Virus record (IMG/VR): IMGVR_UViG_3300027969_000354
Location: 1-28,014 of that record
From: a virus
Direction: 5' to 3' (one strand)
DNA: 28,014 bases
The notes below the pieces were generated by a model. That model was not told the origin of the DNA. It did no database searches and worked only from the letters and a program-made list of their open reading frames with translations. The position numbers and the translations under genes were made by a program. Numbering within the stretch: position 1 is the stretch's first letter; each line of letters opens with the position of its first letter. Positions 1 to 10,800 of this stretch are shown piece after piece.

Positions 1-1004
1 GTTTCATCATTGCCTGCACCTTGATTCAATAAGTAAGCATAGCTATTTGATACAACTCCAAAGACATCTGAACTTAAATCTTCTTTAACAGCAGTAACTT
101 CTTTGTCACCGCCTAATTCAACAACTGTACCAACATCATAGATTGCATCAGCCGAATAACGTTCTGCCAAGTCAGCGAATGTTGCTTGAAATCTTGCGCC
201 AGTTTCTAATGTCCATACACCTGCAACTGTTCCGCCGCCTGCTAAACGAGTTGTTGTAACTTGTCTTGGAGCAATATTACCTGTAAATTGTGCAATACTA
301 TTCGCGCCAGTCAAATAGTCAGCAACGTTTGCGTTTGTATATGTACCTGATGGATTAAATTGTACACCGTTTGCATACATGTAGTTGTCGCAACGAATAC
401 CATTAACACTGCTTGCAGTGAACGCAATATTACCGTTAACAATAGAAAGTGCATTACCAGAAGTATTACCATAAACAGACCACGCGCCTGTCAATGTACC
501 AGTTGTTGTTGCGCTACCTGTTGTTATTGTGCGTGTAGTTAATGTGCTAATAGTACCAGTAGTAATATTACCTGTAGTAGCAGTCATTGTACCGGATACG
601 TTAGCTAAACGAACATTAAGAATATCGCCGCTGATTAAATTACCCACGCTAATGTTATTAGCAGATAAATTTCCAGTAACAGTTACGTTAGCAAGAGTAG
701 CAGTACCTGAAGTGCTAGTTGATGTTAACGTCAACCAAGAACTTGCAGTTAGCGTACCGTCTGCCGGACAAACGTTCAATGTATTAGTCGATGTATTGTA
801 CCACAATTGACCCTTCAGTGGGTTAGCAGGAGGACTACCTGCGGCAAAACTTTCAGTAATACGAACAAAGTTTGTATCAAATGCTTGTCCATATCCTGAC
901 CAGCTACGACCGGGTAGTGATAGTGAGGTACTAGTAGTATTGATTGTACCGTCTTGAATAGTAGTTAACGTACTACCGTTACTTCTAATAATTGTATATG
1001 CCAT
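1..1004 (-). CDS. Tail-fibre-like structural protein, N-terminal 334 residues (3' end beyond window)
   Basis: The reading frame is open from an ATG at 1004-1002 to the left window edge, so only the N-terminal 334 residues are present. It begins MAYTIIRSNGSTLTTIQDG, then has SLPGRSWSGYGQ at about residues 30-41 and PLKGQLWYNTSTNTL at about 64-78. This opening is one I recognise from fibre-like proteins of environmental T4-type phages. Residues 80-260 are rich in Thr, Ser, Gly and Asn, with beta-type repeats. From about residue 280 the motif FADLAERYSAD followed by VGTVVELGGDKEVT appears; it resembles the start of a C-terminal fibre domain that often precedes a self-cleaving or chaperone module. 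The start is supported by GGAG at 1015-1018, ten bases upstream, and a late-promoter-like octamer just before it. A receptor-binding or fibre role is inferred from context and composition. The missing C-terminus would settle it. Confidence 0.72.
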   Translation of the reverse strand, partial: MAYTIIRSNGSTLTTIQDGTINTTSTSLSLPGRSWSGYGQAFDTNFVRITESFAAGSPPANPLKGQLWYNTSTNTLNVCPADGTLTASSWLTLTSTSTSGTATLANVTVTGNLSANNISVGNLISGDILNVRLANVSGTMTATTGNITTGTISTLTTRTITTGSATTTGTLTGAWSVYGNTSGNALSIVNGNIAFTASSVNGIRCDNYMYANGVQFNPSGTYTNANVADYLTGANSIAQFTGNIAPRQVTTTRLAGGGTVAGVWTLETGARFQATFADLAERYSADAIYDVGTVVELGGDKEVTAVKEDLSSDVFGVVSNSYAYLLNQGAGNDE

Positions 1005-1030
1005 TTGCTTGTTGCTCCAGAGTCTTTAAA

Positions 1031-1038
1031 TATTTATC
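1031..1038 (-). promoter_or_regulatory. Late-promoter-like octamer GATAAATA before the fibre gene
   Basis: Read on the minus strand the octamer is GATAAATA, differing from the T4 late element TATAAATA only at the first base. It lies immediately after the stop codon of the 205-residue gene and 26 bases before the fibre ATG. Initiation six or so bases downstream would give a leader of about 20 bases that contains the GGAG ribosome-binding site. The promoter role is inferred from the match and from the same octamer at two other gene junctions. Confidence 0.55.
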
Positions 1039-1656
1039 TTAAATTGTAACTACGTTTGTCAAGCTTTGAATCCTGATTGTGTAGTCCAATTGTATTTGTC
1101 TGTTCAAACTTTTTTGAACGGGGTGAAAAATCACATGAGTTAATAGTCTTGTCTGTTCATTACCAGACGTATCCATTCCATATCCAGCTAAAATACCCAT
1201 TTCGTCAAAGGTGTACGATGATTCTGTTTGAGTACCATTATCAAACGCTGTCTGTCCATTGGGTTCACCAAAGTCTAGTAAACACTGCACGATAATGTCG
1301 GTATAAACTTTACCAGTAACATGACTGATAATCATTTTATTTCTTGAGGGGTCAGTATTTAAAATACTAGTATCATCTACAATCTTAGTATAAGTCTGAT
1401 TGTATAAACTTGCATTAATACCCACTGTATTTGGGGGCAAATACGTAATAATACCTGTATCATCTACGCTAGTTCCTCCGTTGCCAAATGCCATCTTATA
1501 GATTCCGCCGTAACCTCGGTTACTAAGTGCGTCTGCAATAGCTTGGGAAATGTTCTCATAGTGGATTGCATTCTTTTTGTCCAGTAAGACTTCACCTGTG
1601 TTAGGGTCGGTCAATTTGACAAATCCTTCAATTTTTAACATATTTTGTATTGACAT
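1039..1656 (-). CDS. Conserved T4-type phage structural protein, 205 residues, function unknown
   Basis: A complete 205-residue protein without signal peptide or membrane segments. Near the N-terminus it carries FVKLTDPNTGEVLLDKKNAI (about residues 12-31), followed by AFGNGGTSVDDTGIITYLPP in the first half. Near the C-terminus it has THVIFHPVQKSLNRQIQLDY and TIRIQSLTN. I recognise this pattern as a conserved virion protein of environmental T4-type phages, found near the wedge genes, but I know no demonstrated function. The start codon overlaps the stop of the upstream 46-residue gene by one base (TAATG), suggesting coupled translation. An AGGGG at 1666-1670, nine bases before the ATG, is a plausible ribosome-binding site. 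A peripheral baseplate or fibre-attachment role is a guess from position, between the giant baseplate protein and the fibre gene. Confidence 0.8.
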   Translation of the reverse strand: MSIQNMLKIEGFVKLTDPNTGEVLLDKKNAIHYENISQAIADALSNRGYGGIYKMAFGNGGTSVDDTGIITYLPPNTVGINASLYNQTYTKIVDDTSILNTDPSRNKMIISHVTGKVYTDIIVQCLLDFGEPNGQTAFDNGTQTESSYTFDEMGILAGYGMDTSGNEQTRLLTHVIFHPVQKSLNRQIQLDYTIRIQSLTNVVTI

Positions 1657-1796
1657 TAGTTATCGCCCCTGACTTGCACTAGAATTTCCTTAGTATTGGG
1701 ATCAGTAATCTTGAGGAAGGAACTAAAGTAAAATCCGCTTTGTTCATTGGGTTTTACTTCCTTAGTTTCTGCCGTATTTTCTGGTTTTTCGTTCAT
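1656..1796 (-). CDS. Small 46-residue protein with a DPNT motif, coupled to the next gene
   Basis: This short frame runs from ATG at 1796-1794 to TAA at 1658-1656. The first half is charged and polar (MNEKPENTAETKEVK). The second half contains FLKITDPNTKEILV and ends in RGDN. That second half closely resembles the N-terminal motif of the following 205-residue protein: both read F-x-K-x-T-D-P-N-T-x-E-x-L. The stop overlaps the next start as TAATG. No purine-rich ribosome-binding site precedes the ATG; instead a GATAAATA octamer ends seven bases upstream. Reality of the gene is supported by the overlap, the shared motif and the fact that it fills the gap between two solid genes. I recall similar short proteins beside this gene in related phages, but its function is unknown. 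Confidence 0.68.
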   Translation of the reverse strand: MNEKPENTAETKEVKPNEQSGFYFSSFLKITDPNTKEILVQVRGDN

Positions 1797-1813
1797 AATA
1801 GTTTATTTATCAT
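1793..1813 (-). other. Possible six-codon mini-ORF linking the giant gene to the 46-residue gene
   Basis: Directly after the TAA of the giant gene (1816-1814) an ATG begins (1813-1811). It is followed by five more sense codons (product MINKLL) and a TGA at 1795-1793, which overlaps the ATG of the 46-residue gene as ATGA. It could relay terminating ribosomes to a start that lacks a ribosome-binding site. In AT-rich DNA such a short frame can also arise by chance, and it contains the GATAAATA octamer, which may be what is really selected. Confidence 0.25.
1804..1811 (-). promoter_or_regulatory. Late-promoter-like octamer GATAAATA before the 46- and 205-residue genes
   Basis: This is the same minus-strand octamer as at 1031-1038 and 21286-21293. 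It starts just after the stop codon of the giant gene, and only seven bases separate it from the ATG of the 46-residue gene. If it acts like a T4 late promoter, transcripts would start almost at that ATG, giving a leaderless or nearly leaderless message for the small gene and a leader of about 140 bases for the 205-residue gene. Function is inferred from similarity only. Confidence 0.5.
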
Positions 1814-4800
1814 TTATTCTGTACCGACCTGCAAGAAGTTAGCCGGGAAGCTGTCACTGACTTGCAACGGATCACCCTCAACTGAATAGTCCTCACTGTT
1901 CCAAGTACGGTTATAGTAGAAATTGAACAATGTATTTGTCAATTTTACACCATAGACCATAGTATATTCCGAATGCATCAATCTAGCACCAGAACCATCT
2001 ACTCCTCGGGTAATTCCTGAAATTGTATTAGTCTCAGTATTAACTTTCTTAAAAGTAATAATTTCCCCACCAATATTGATAGTGTTACCTAGTCGTAGTG
2101 AAACCTCCAAGTTATCACCTTCAGAAGCACCTTTAGCTATATAAATCACTGGTCTAGAATTCTTAATAGCCAATGTAATATTTTCTGTACTTATTTGAGT
2201 TAGTGTAGAAATATTATATACAGAAATTTCCTTAATGGTCTCGACTGCGTAATTTACAAGGCACGCAACATTTTCATTTATTGTAGCTGCAACTACGGTT
2301 GTTTTGACTAAATCTAACAACTTAGCTACATCTTCGACATATATTTGACTGTCAAGTACTTCTAAGTTTTTTGTCAACCAAGTTCTGACACCTGTATTTG
2401 CTCGGTATATTGATTGTTCACCATTTTTATCAATGTGATTTACATATACTAGTTGATTGGGTGTAGCGTTTGTAATCATACTGGTAATCAAAACAACATC
2501 ACCCGTAGTAATAGGTTCTAAAATATTAAGCTTGTTTCCACTCTTAAGTTTAAGTCTACTGTTGTCAACTTTGTATCCGTTAATAGTCACAAACAATCTA
2601 TTAATATTAGTCAACGTTAAATCAGGTTGATTTATTTCATGTGTAGTGTCAGATTTCCAAATATATCCACCAGACACATAACTTGTTAGTATTTTACCAG
2701 TTACTGGTTTTGCCAACAATACATCATAGAATAGTTTAATTGGTTGATATGTTATTGCATCCTCTGTTACAGGAGTCATTAATCTAACATAATATTCATT
2801 ACCATTTAATTGTGTAGTACCGTTAATACCATCAATTGTTATTAAGTCACCGGTGACAAATTCAGGTACCGTAGTAACGATTAATGTCAACTCACCTTTA
2901 TCAGTGTTGACAGTTAATAGTGGAGTTACTTGTAATGTGTTAATGTTTTCTGTTAACAAGTATTGGTCACGGGTATCATGGAATGTAGTAACACTAATCA
3001 AATCTTCGCCAGATGCCGGATTAAACAATAATGTCACTGTACCAATTTCTGAATTAGGATCAACTGCAATAGTATACTGGATAGTTGGAATTAATCTTAC
3101 ACCATTATATTCTACAATAGCATCTACATCATTGGTATAACCATCTGAAGACAATCCAACAAAATTAGTGAGAACTAATTCAGTTATAGATGGTGCAACT
3201 TCAAATACTTGTGTTTGTGGAATACTGAAACTATTTTGTTTAGAGTTAATTTCTAGACCCATAATTGCAAAACTTAAATAATCAGTTTCAGAATGGTATG
3301 TTGTAGTGAACAATAATTTAGCTTCTTTAGATGCGGTGGTTGATATTTTGTAATCATCCTCATATATTAAAGGGTTACCGTTTAAGTAAACAACAGGAGT
3401 AGCATATATTTCCGGTGCGTATGCATAACCTAACCATATTTCACTATAACCTGTAACAGGATCAATACGTAAAGGCAAGTTCTGCGAATTACTTCTAACT
3501 TCTTGATTGCCATTACCAAATTCATATACTTCAATTTGTAGATATTTTGTGTTATCATACAAACTAACACCATCCAAAGCACTTAGCGTGATTGATTGAG
3601 TAATCCAATTGATTGAATATGAATAGCTATTAGATGTAGTAGGTGTTATATCTTGATAAATTCTAAAACCTAACTTAGTAGAAGAATCCATTAAGTATAA
3701 TGCAACGTGTGCAGGATTCTCGGTAATCAGAGAAAAGTCTATTGGTAAATCAGTAAGTGCATGTATGAATTTTTTAACTGTAAATCCATTGAATGGATAA
3801 TCTTCAACTAGCCATGTACTTCCCGGGCGAGTTGTAACAGTCATGGTTAACGTATCTGTTAATACACCGGGAACTAATTCCTCTGGTCCATAACCAGAAA
3901 TGAATGGATCACCTTTGATTTGATAGAAGTTTTCTTCTGTCTTAATCAATGATACATTTTGCCATATAACAGCATCAGTGCTACGTAGAATAGTAGCATC
4001 GGATCCAACAATAATCCAATTATCGTCACTATATGTTATTGCAGTCAATGTCTTGGTAGTATTAGATACTACTTCACTCCAAATAATTCCATCCGGGCTA
4101 GTTATAATGGTACCATCATCGCCCACAATAACAAACATTCCGTTAGCATATATACCGTTTAACAGATTAGATGTCTTTGCAGTACCGTCAATTGATGCCG
4201 GATCCCATGCATGAGAGTTAGTTGATGTGAAAACTTGATAATTGTCACCAGCTAAAACAATAGCTGTTCCAGATGATAATACTACATTTAATCCAGTTGA
4301 TACTACTCTTGGTAATATTTCTTCCCAATCAAGACCGTTCAAACTTCTGAAAGTTTTAGAAGTTGATACCAATGATGTGTATCCATTAACAGTAGTATTA
4401 GTAATTGTACCAAGACCAGTAGCAATATAACCGTCAAAGAATGCAGAAGATACATAAGCTACACGTTTAAATTGTTGAGGTAATGAACTTCTGAAGCTAT
4501 ATTGAACACTCCAAGTATAGCTGTCCGGGCTGATTAGTAATTCATCACCCACAGCAATATAGAAATTGTTGTTATAAATTACACTGTACAATTTATCTTT
4601 TGGTGCAGAAATTGATGAACTATCATATCCCACATCATCAAATTTATTAGTATCGTATGGTGTAAATTCTCCCACTGATACCCAATTTTCTAAGTCGTTG
4701 CTGGTTACGACAGGTGAATGTATATTACTTGTAACGATAACATAATGACCTTCATCATATCTAATGTCTTGTACATTTAATACATTTTTACTGATTTGTT

Positions 4801-7800
4801 TCATAGTCCAAGTTACGCCAGTATCGTGACTTAACAATATAATAGAATATGATTCAGTATCACCAATTGCAACCAACAAGTTTTGTTCGGCTACGATAAT
4901 ACCACGTAAATTGATATTGCTTGGATAGAATATTTGATCCTTCAATACAGTATCTAGTTCATTAACTAAGTCATCAAACGGTTGACCAAAGTAAGTATTA
5001 TTTGGATAATCAATACCAGATACTAACATTGGTAGATTTTTACCTGGCATGTTGTCTGTTGGATTGTAGAATCCCATGATTCTATCTAATGCATTCAAAT
5101 CAAATTCATCACTACGTACTTCTTCCCATTTGTTAAAATCAAATGCAATATCATTATTACTTACCATGCAACGATATAATGTATTATTGAATGTTACTAA
5201 ACTATATGGACTGCGAGTGTGTCCGGATGTAATGTAGATTGGTTCTGGAATATATGCATAATCACCACTTAGGAATGTAAATGCATGGTTTGGTACAGGT
5301 CTTACTAGTGAGGTGTCATAGAATAACGCAACTTGTGTCTGACTAATAGGCTTGACATAGTATTTTTCAAAAGAGTTAACTGCTACCCCGTTTAATTCAT
5401 ATACGCTTATTTCATTAGTTATATAATCTGCTAGCTTTACTGTAATCTTAGCATCATTAATACCATTCACACCACCTAAATTGCTACCGTTAATTACAAT
5501 AACATCACCATTAGCGTAAATAGTACCAGGATCAATAATTTGAATGAAGTACTTATTTGTTATGTTTTGAGCAGAGAAGTTTGGCTTAAACACCTTGATA
5601 GTTGCACCGCCGGGTCTTGAATCAACATATGTATATGGATTAATAATTTTATAAAAATATAACTGTAGACCTTTAATTTGTCCTGGTTGTAAGTTTGTAA
5701 CTGAATAATTTAATGTTGCTACGGAATCACCTGATGTGCCGGTTATTGCAACATTTAATTGAGTAGTAACGGTGGTGTTAAGATCGTAAATCACTCCAGT
5801 AAAGTCTATAAACTGAACTGCCGGTGTTATTCTGATAATGTTAGACAACTCTACGTATTCACTAGACACAGAAATAACAAATGTATTTGCTGGTATTGTA
5901 AATCCGGTAACCAGCATGCCTATTTTTGGTAGAGTTCCTGTCAATATTTTAACTGACGATGTACCAAAAATTTCAGCAGTAAATTTAGCAGTTACAACTT
6001 TAGTAATGTGAACTGAGTTTGCAGGAATAGTTCCACCGCTTAGTACCATTCCTGAAATAAACAATCCATTAATAGTTCCAGCAGCGGCAAATTGATTACC
6101 GTATATAATACCGTTAGTAGTAGATGCAATGGTTGCATTTATAGAACTCACGTTAGTGATTGGTAATACTGCTTGTTGAATACTTGCACGTGTAACGGTT
6201 GATGGCGTGCCTGCAACAGTCACTGAAGTTATTCCGCCTACATTACTAATTGTAGTAACTGTTAAGACGCAATTATTTGTAGATGAGATTCCACTTAGAT
6301 TGGCACCTGATATGGTTATAATATCACCCACATCGTATGATGCACCTGCAAAAGTAATTTCAGCATCGTAAGATAGACCAAACAATATATTGTATATTGT
6401 AAATATTGCACCAGTTCCGTCAGTAGCTGATCCTGGGTGAGTTGCTACTCCAGTAAGTCCCGGATACGGTATAGCATAGTTCACTGATAAGTCTAAACTA
6501 CTTTCTACACCATTATTAGTAACAACACTACCGTAGTATTCACCGGATGTCCATTCTTCGACCTTAGTTCTATAACTTGTTCTGTCAAATTTTAGTGTAG
6601 AAGTTAATTCTCTTGTTGGTGTATTGGATACTATTGGTACTGCTCTTGCAGAAACTTCCAACTTGTTATTAATGCTGTTTATACTTTCAGCTAAATTCAC
6701 TCTGCGTGAATCTATCATTGCATTATTCTTGGTAGTGTACAATGCTATAACTGATTTTTTATAAAATAAACTGTCTGTACTAATCACTCGCACATAGTAA
6801 TATTTTTTGTTTTGTAACCCAGAGATACCAAGACTTGTTAATGATTTGATATATTTTACTGCATCTCCGGTTAATAACGAAACTGCATTAATGTTTATAG
6901 TATTATCATTGTAGTTAATATTTGCACTATCAAATAATATAGTGATTGATGCTTGAATAACAATATCCGGTTTAGTTGTATATCCTAATCCCGGATCAGT
7001 TACAGTAATGTCAATTACTTTTCCACCTGACATAACTGGTATAAGAGTAGCAGGTCTAGTTGGTGCAGGATAAATTGTTGAATCAATTACTGCACTAATC
7101 TGTGGAGGGTCAATATAGTCTCTTCCTGAATCTAACAGTACTACTCCCGGTAAATCTATATACACAATTGTTCCTGGGATATGGTTAGCTACATCACTAT
7201 CACCTGCGCCGCGAGTTAAACTGTATAATTTACCCTTTTCTCTGTCAATTTGAGAATAGTTAATGTACTCATTATCAATTTTAATTCTTCCAGTTACTGG
7301 TAATCCAAAAGCATCATCTACATACAAAACATCGCTAATTTTATCTAAATATATTTCCAAAGATGTGATTGGATTGTTGGCACTTCCGGTCAATGATATA
7401 CCGTAATTACTATACCAGTCAGAATATAAACTATCAGTCCAGATAGCATCAGTAGGTAAAACTTGTCCGGTAGCTCTTACTGAATCAAAAACTAAATTAG
7501 GTGTTATAAATCTATCTGTAGTAACGCTATATCTGCCCGGCAAATCAAAGTCAGTTACCTGTCCAGTAAATGATTCTGCTTTAGTGTACTTCAATAAGAA
7601 TTCTTTAATGACAACACGATAAGGTTTAACTTCATTAATGAAGCCTTCCAAGAACACTTGATTATCACGCTTATAGTTTTTATCTTGTGCTAATTCACGT
7701 AATGTATGCTGTACATCTACCAATGATGTTTTATTTAACCAAGTTAAGTTGTTTTGTGAAGTTGTATTCTCGCTTACAATATATTCAAACAACAATATCA

Positions 7801-10800
7801 AACTCTTATTACGGTGAATTCGCAATGTCTCTGTGTAAATTTGTTCATTCAATGCACGAATTATATAGCGAGTTTCCATTGAAGGATATGAATCATATGC
7901 ATCTAAATCAAAGAAATTACTGTCAAAACCAATTTTGTATCCAGAATAATTCCACAATGATTCTTTGATTTGAATTGTACCCTGTTCTAATCCAATCCTA
8001 TCCCATGACTTTCCGTTGTACACATATACTTCACGCTTACCATCACTATTCATAGTAACACCGGCGATCATACCTAGGTACGGGATCAGTGTGGCAAGAC
8101 CATAATATTTAGAAACTTCAACGTCAATTTTAGTATTGACACTATAACCTTCAGCCCACCAGTAAATATATTCCCAATACTTAGTTGTATCAAAATCAAC
8201 TCCAGCTATAGTAAAGAATGTAGGTGCTCTTACTGTACTACTTTCACTATTACTAGAACCTAGCAAACTAGGAGTTTTAAACTCAGCGATAGGGTATTGT
8301 TTCAATACTGTATTAGCATATCCAAAATAGTTAGCCAATGCTTTTAATCTATTCTTAAACATACTTTGTCTAGGTCTATATGCTGTACCAGTTTGCATTA
8401 ACTTAGGTAATGTAATGTCGGGTACTACACGACCCTGACTGTCCATACCAGCAAGACTGTCTAGTAATTTTTCATACATCGCTTCTGGTTCATTATGCTC
8501 GGTATACATTGAGGGGATACCGGCAATAAAGTCATCTTCATAACCTGCACGAATTAATTTATATTCATTGTATGCCGGTGTTTCGTTACTACCAGAACTG
8601 AAACCAATATATAAACTAGAGGTTAAATCTGTTATAAAGTCACTAGCATTATACAAGCCAAATACGTTTGGTTTATATGCCGCAAAGAATGGCACACCTG
8701 ATGTTATTGGATTTGCAATATATAATTCTAAAATTGTATCAGATAGAGTTTTGCCCTTAGTACTTTGAATAACATTAGTATTCTTTACCCAGTAATAGTA
8801 TTTCAATACTAATGATCCTGCATTATCAACTTCGACTGTAGTTGTATATGATTCTAAGTCGTAGGGTGTTCCTGTTCCTGTGTAGTTTACGGGAGTAACA
8901 TCACTCTCGACCCACGTATATACGCTTACTACACTATCAGGGAAAACAGTGCCCCAATATCTACTATTATATACAGTATCTTCTTGGTGATAGTTTACAA
9001 AACGAGTTGAGGATGTGTCAAACCATAGTTTACCTATATATTCACTAGACCAAACTAAGTTATGATTTCTAACGTCTGTATTGTAACCAGCAGGGTCAAT
9101 GCTATCAACATAGTCTAGATTTTCCATGACCACACCCAACAACTTGCCTTGCAATGGATCAATATAATCTAATGATTGACTACGTTCATTGGTGTCGTTG
9201 TCATATATTTGAACTCCGGATAATCTATCAACATCAACAACATCATTTGATTTTCTAAATATGTTCCAATTTGGTTTGTTAGTAAGATTTTTATAAGCAA
9301 CTACCCTACCATTAAATCCATCTCCTGAATAATTATCAGGTATACCAACAACCAATGTGTATTCACTAAATGCTAATTGTCTACCATAGAATGCACTAGG
9401 TCCAATGTTAGTAATTAAATCATTACATGATTGAGCAAATACATAACTACCTAAGTTACTTAGACTTTCATTATATTCTGCAATATAGTCATAAACAAAT
9501 ACTGCACCTGCATTTGCAAATGAATCAATAAATCTAGTGAAGTTATTATCAAAATACGTGTCATTATTTGATTTACTATCGTCAATAAAATCAAATGTTG
9601 TTGCGGCAAATCTATTTGCCACCGGCGCACTAATCGCCACTGAGTTATATTCATTAAACTTTATAGAATATCCAAATTGAGTTGGATTTGTAGTATTATG
9701 AACTTCTCTAATAGTTTGTGTTTGGGTGTACTCTTTGATTCCTAAACTATCTAGTACAGATTTGTTAAACACAGTGATTGTTAATTTGTCATTTAATCTA
9801 CCTAATTTAGGATCACGTAAACTAATCTGTAGTTTAGTTTCATCAATGGCAGTTGCTATCACGTTTAATATTCCTGCTTGGTTAATAGCAGTAACAATAT
9901 TATTTAAACCTGTACTAGGTAATACTACAACTGTTCCGTTGATTAAAATAGTTGCAGTAGAAACCAAAGTTACTGCATTTACTCCAGTAATTGTGCCGTA
10001 CTTTTTACCTTCATGTGTATATCTATAGACTGCACCTTCATAATTATCAACTGATATATCGAACGGTGCACCAACAAGAACATCATTGCCAAATATATTT
10101 GTGTCTAATCCTGTACCAAATGCAATACTGGATCTAACACTTGTTCTATAGTCGTATGGTGTAAGAGTTTGTGTGAAAACAAAGTCGCCTGAACTAATAT
10201 TAACTACATCACCTGCACCAACTCTAAACGGATATTTAAACGTAACTGTGTTAGCTGTGGTAGTGTAATCTATTGCAGGAACTAGTAACTGACCATTATG
10301 TGAGACTGAAATACCATTTGCAGGAGACCACGCTAGCTTAGTAGTTAAATCTGTCCAATCAATAGAGTCACGCACGTATGTAATATTTTGCACTATTCTG
10401 TTATAAACATATACTGCACCCATATTGAATAGTGTGGGTGTAAAATCTAATGTAGGTGCACTGATAAAAACTTTACTTCCATCAAAATTTGTAGATAAAG
10501 TAGTACCAAAGCCAGTGTTAGATACTTTCCAGTATACTGTCTGGGTGCTTGGATTTTGGTTAGTGCTGCCGCCTACTGCTATATAAGTGTTACCACTATG
10601 AAATACCACTGCACCTACACTGTAGGGTGTAGAGCCTGACCAAGCAGGAATAACATCTGACACATTTAATGTTGTTACACTTGAATAATTATATGTTGCT
10701 TTATAGACTGTAGTTCCAGTAGCTACTAGTGATTTAAAATTACCTTCAATGTAAAAAGTAGTCTTATTTGTACCTAAATTGTATTCACTAGTTTCAATTA

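Noticed and set aside
360-810. Two plus-strand frames opposite the fibre-like gene
   Set aside because: The minus-strand frame is open across the whole region with a good start and typical fibre sequence; the plus-strand products are low-complexity shadows.
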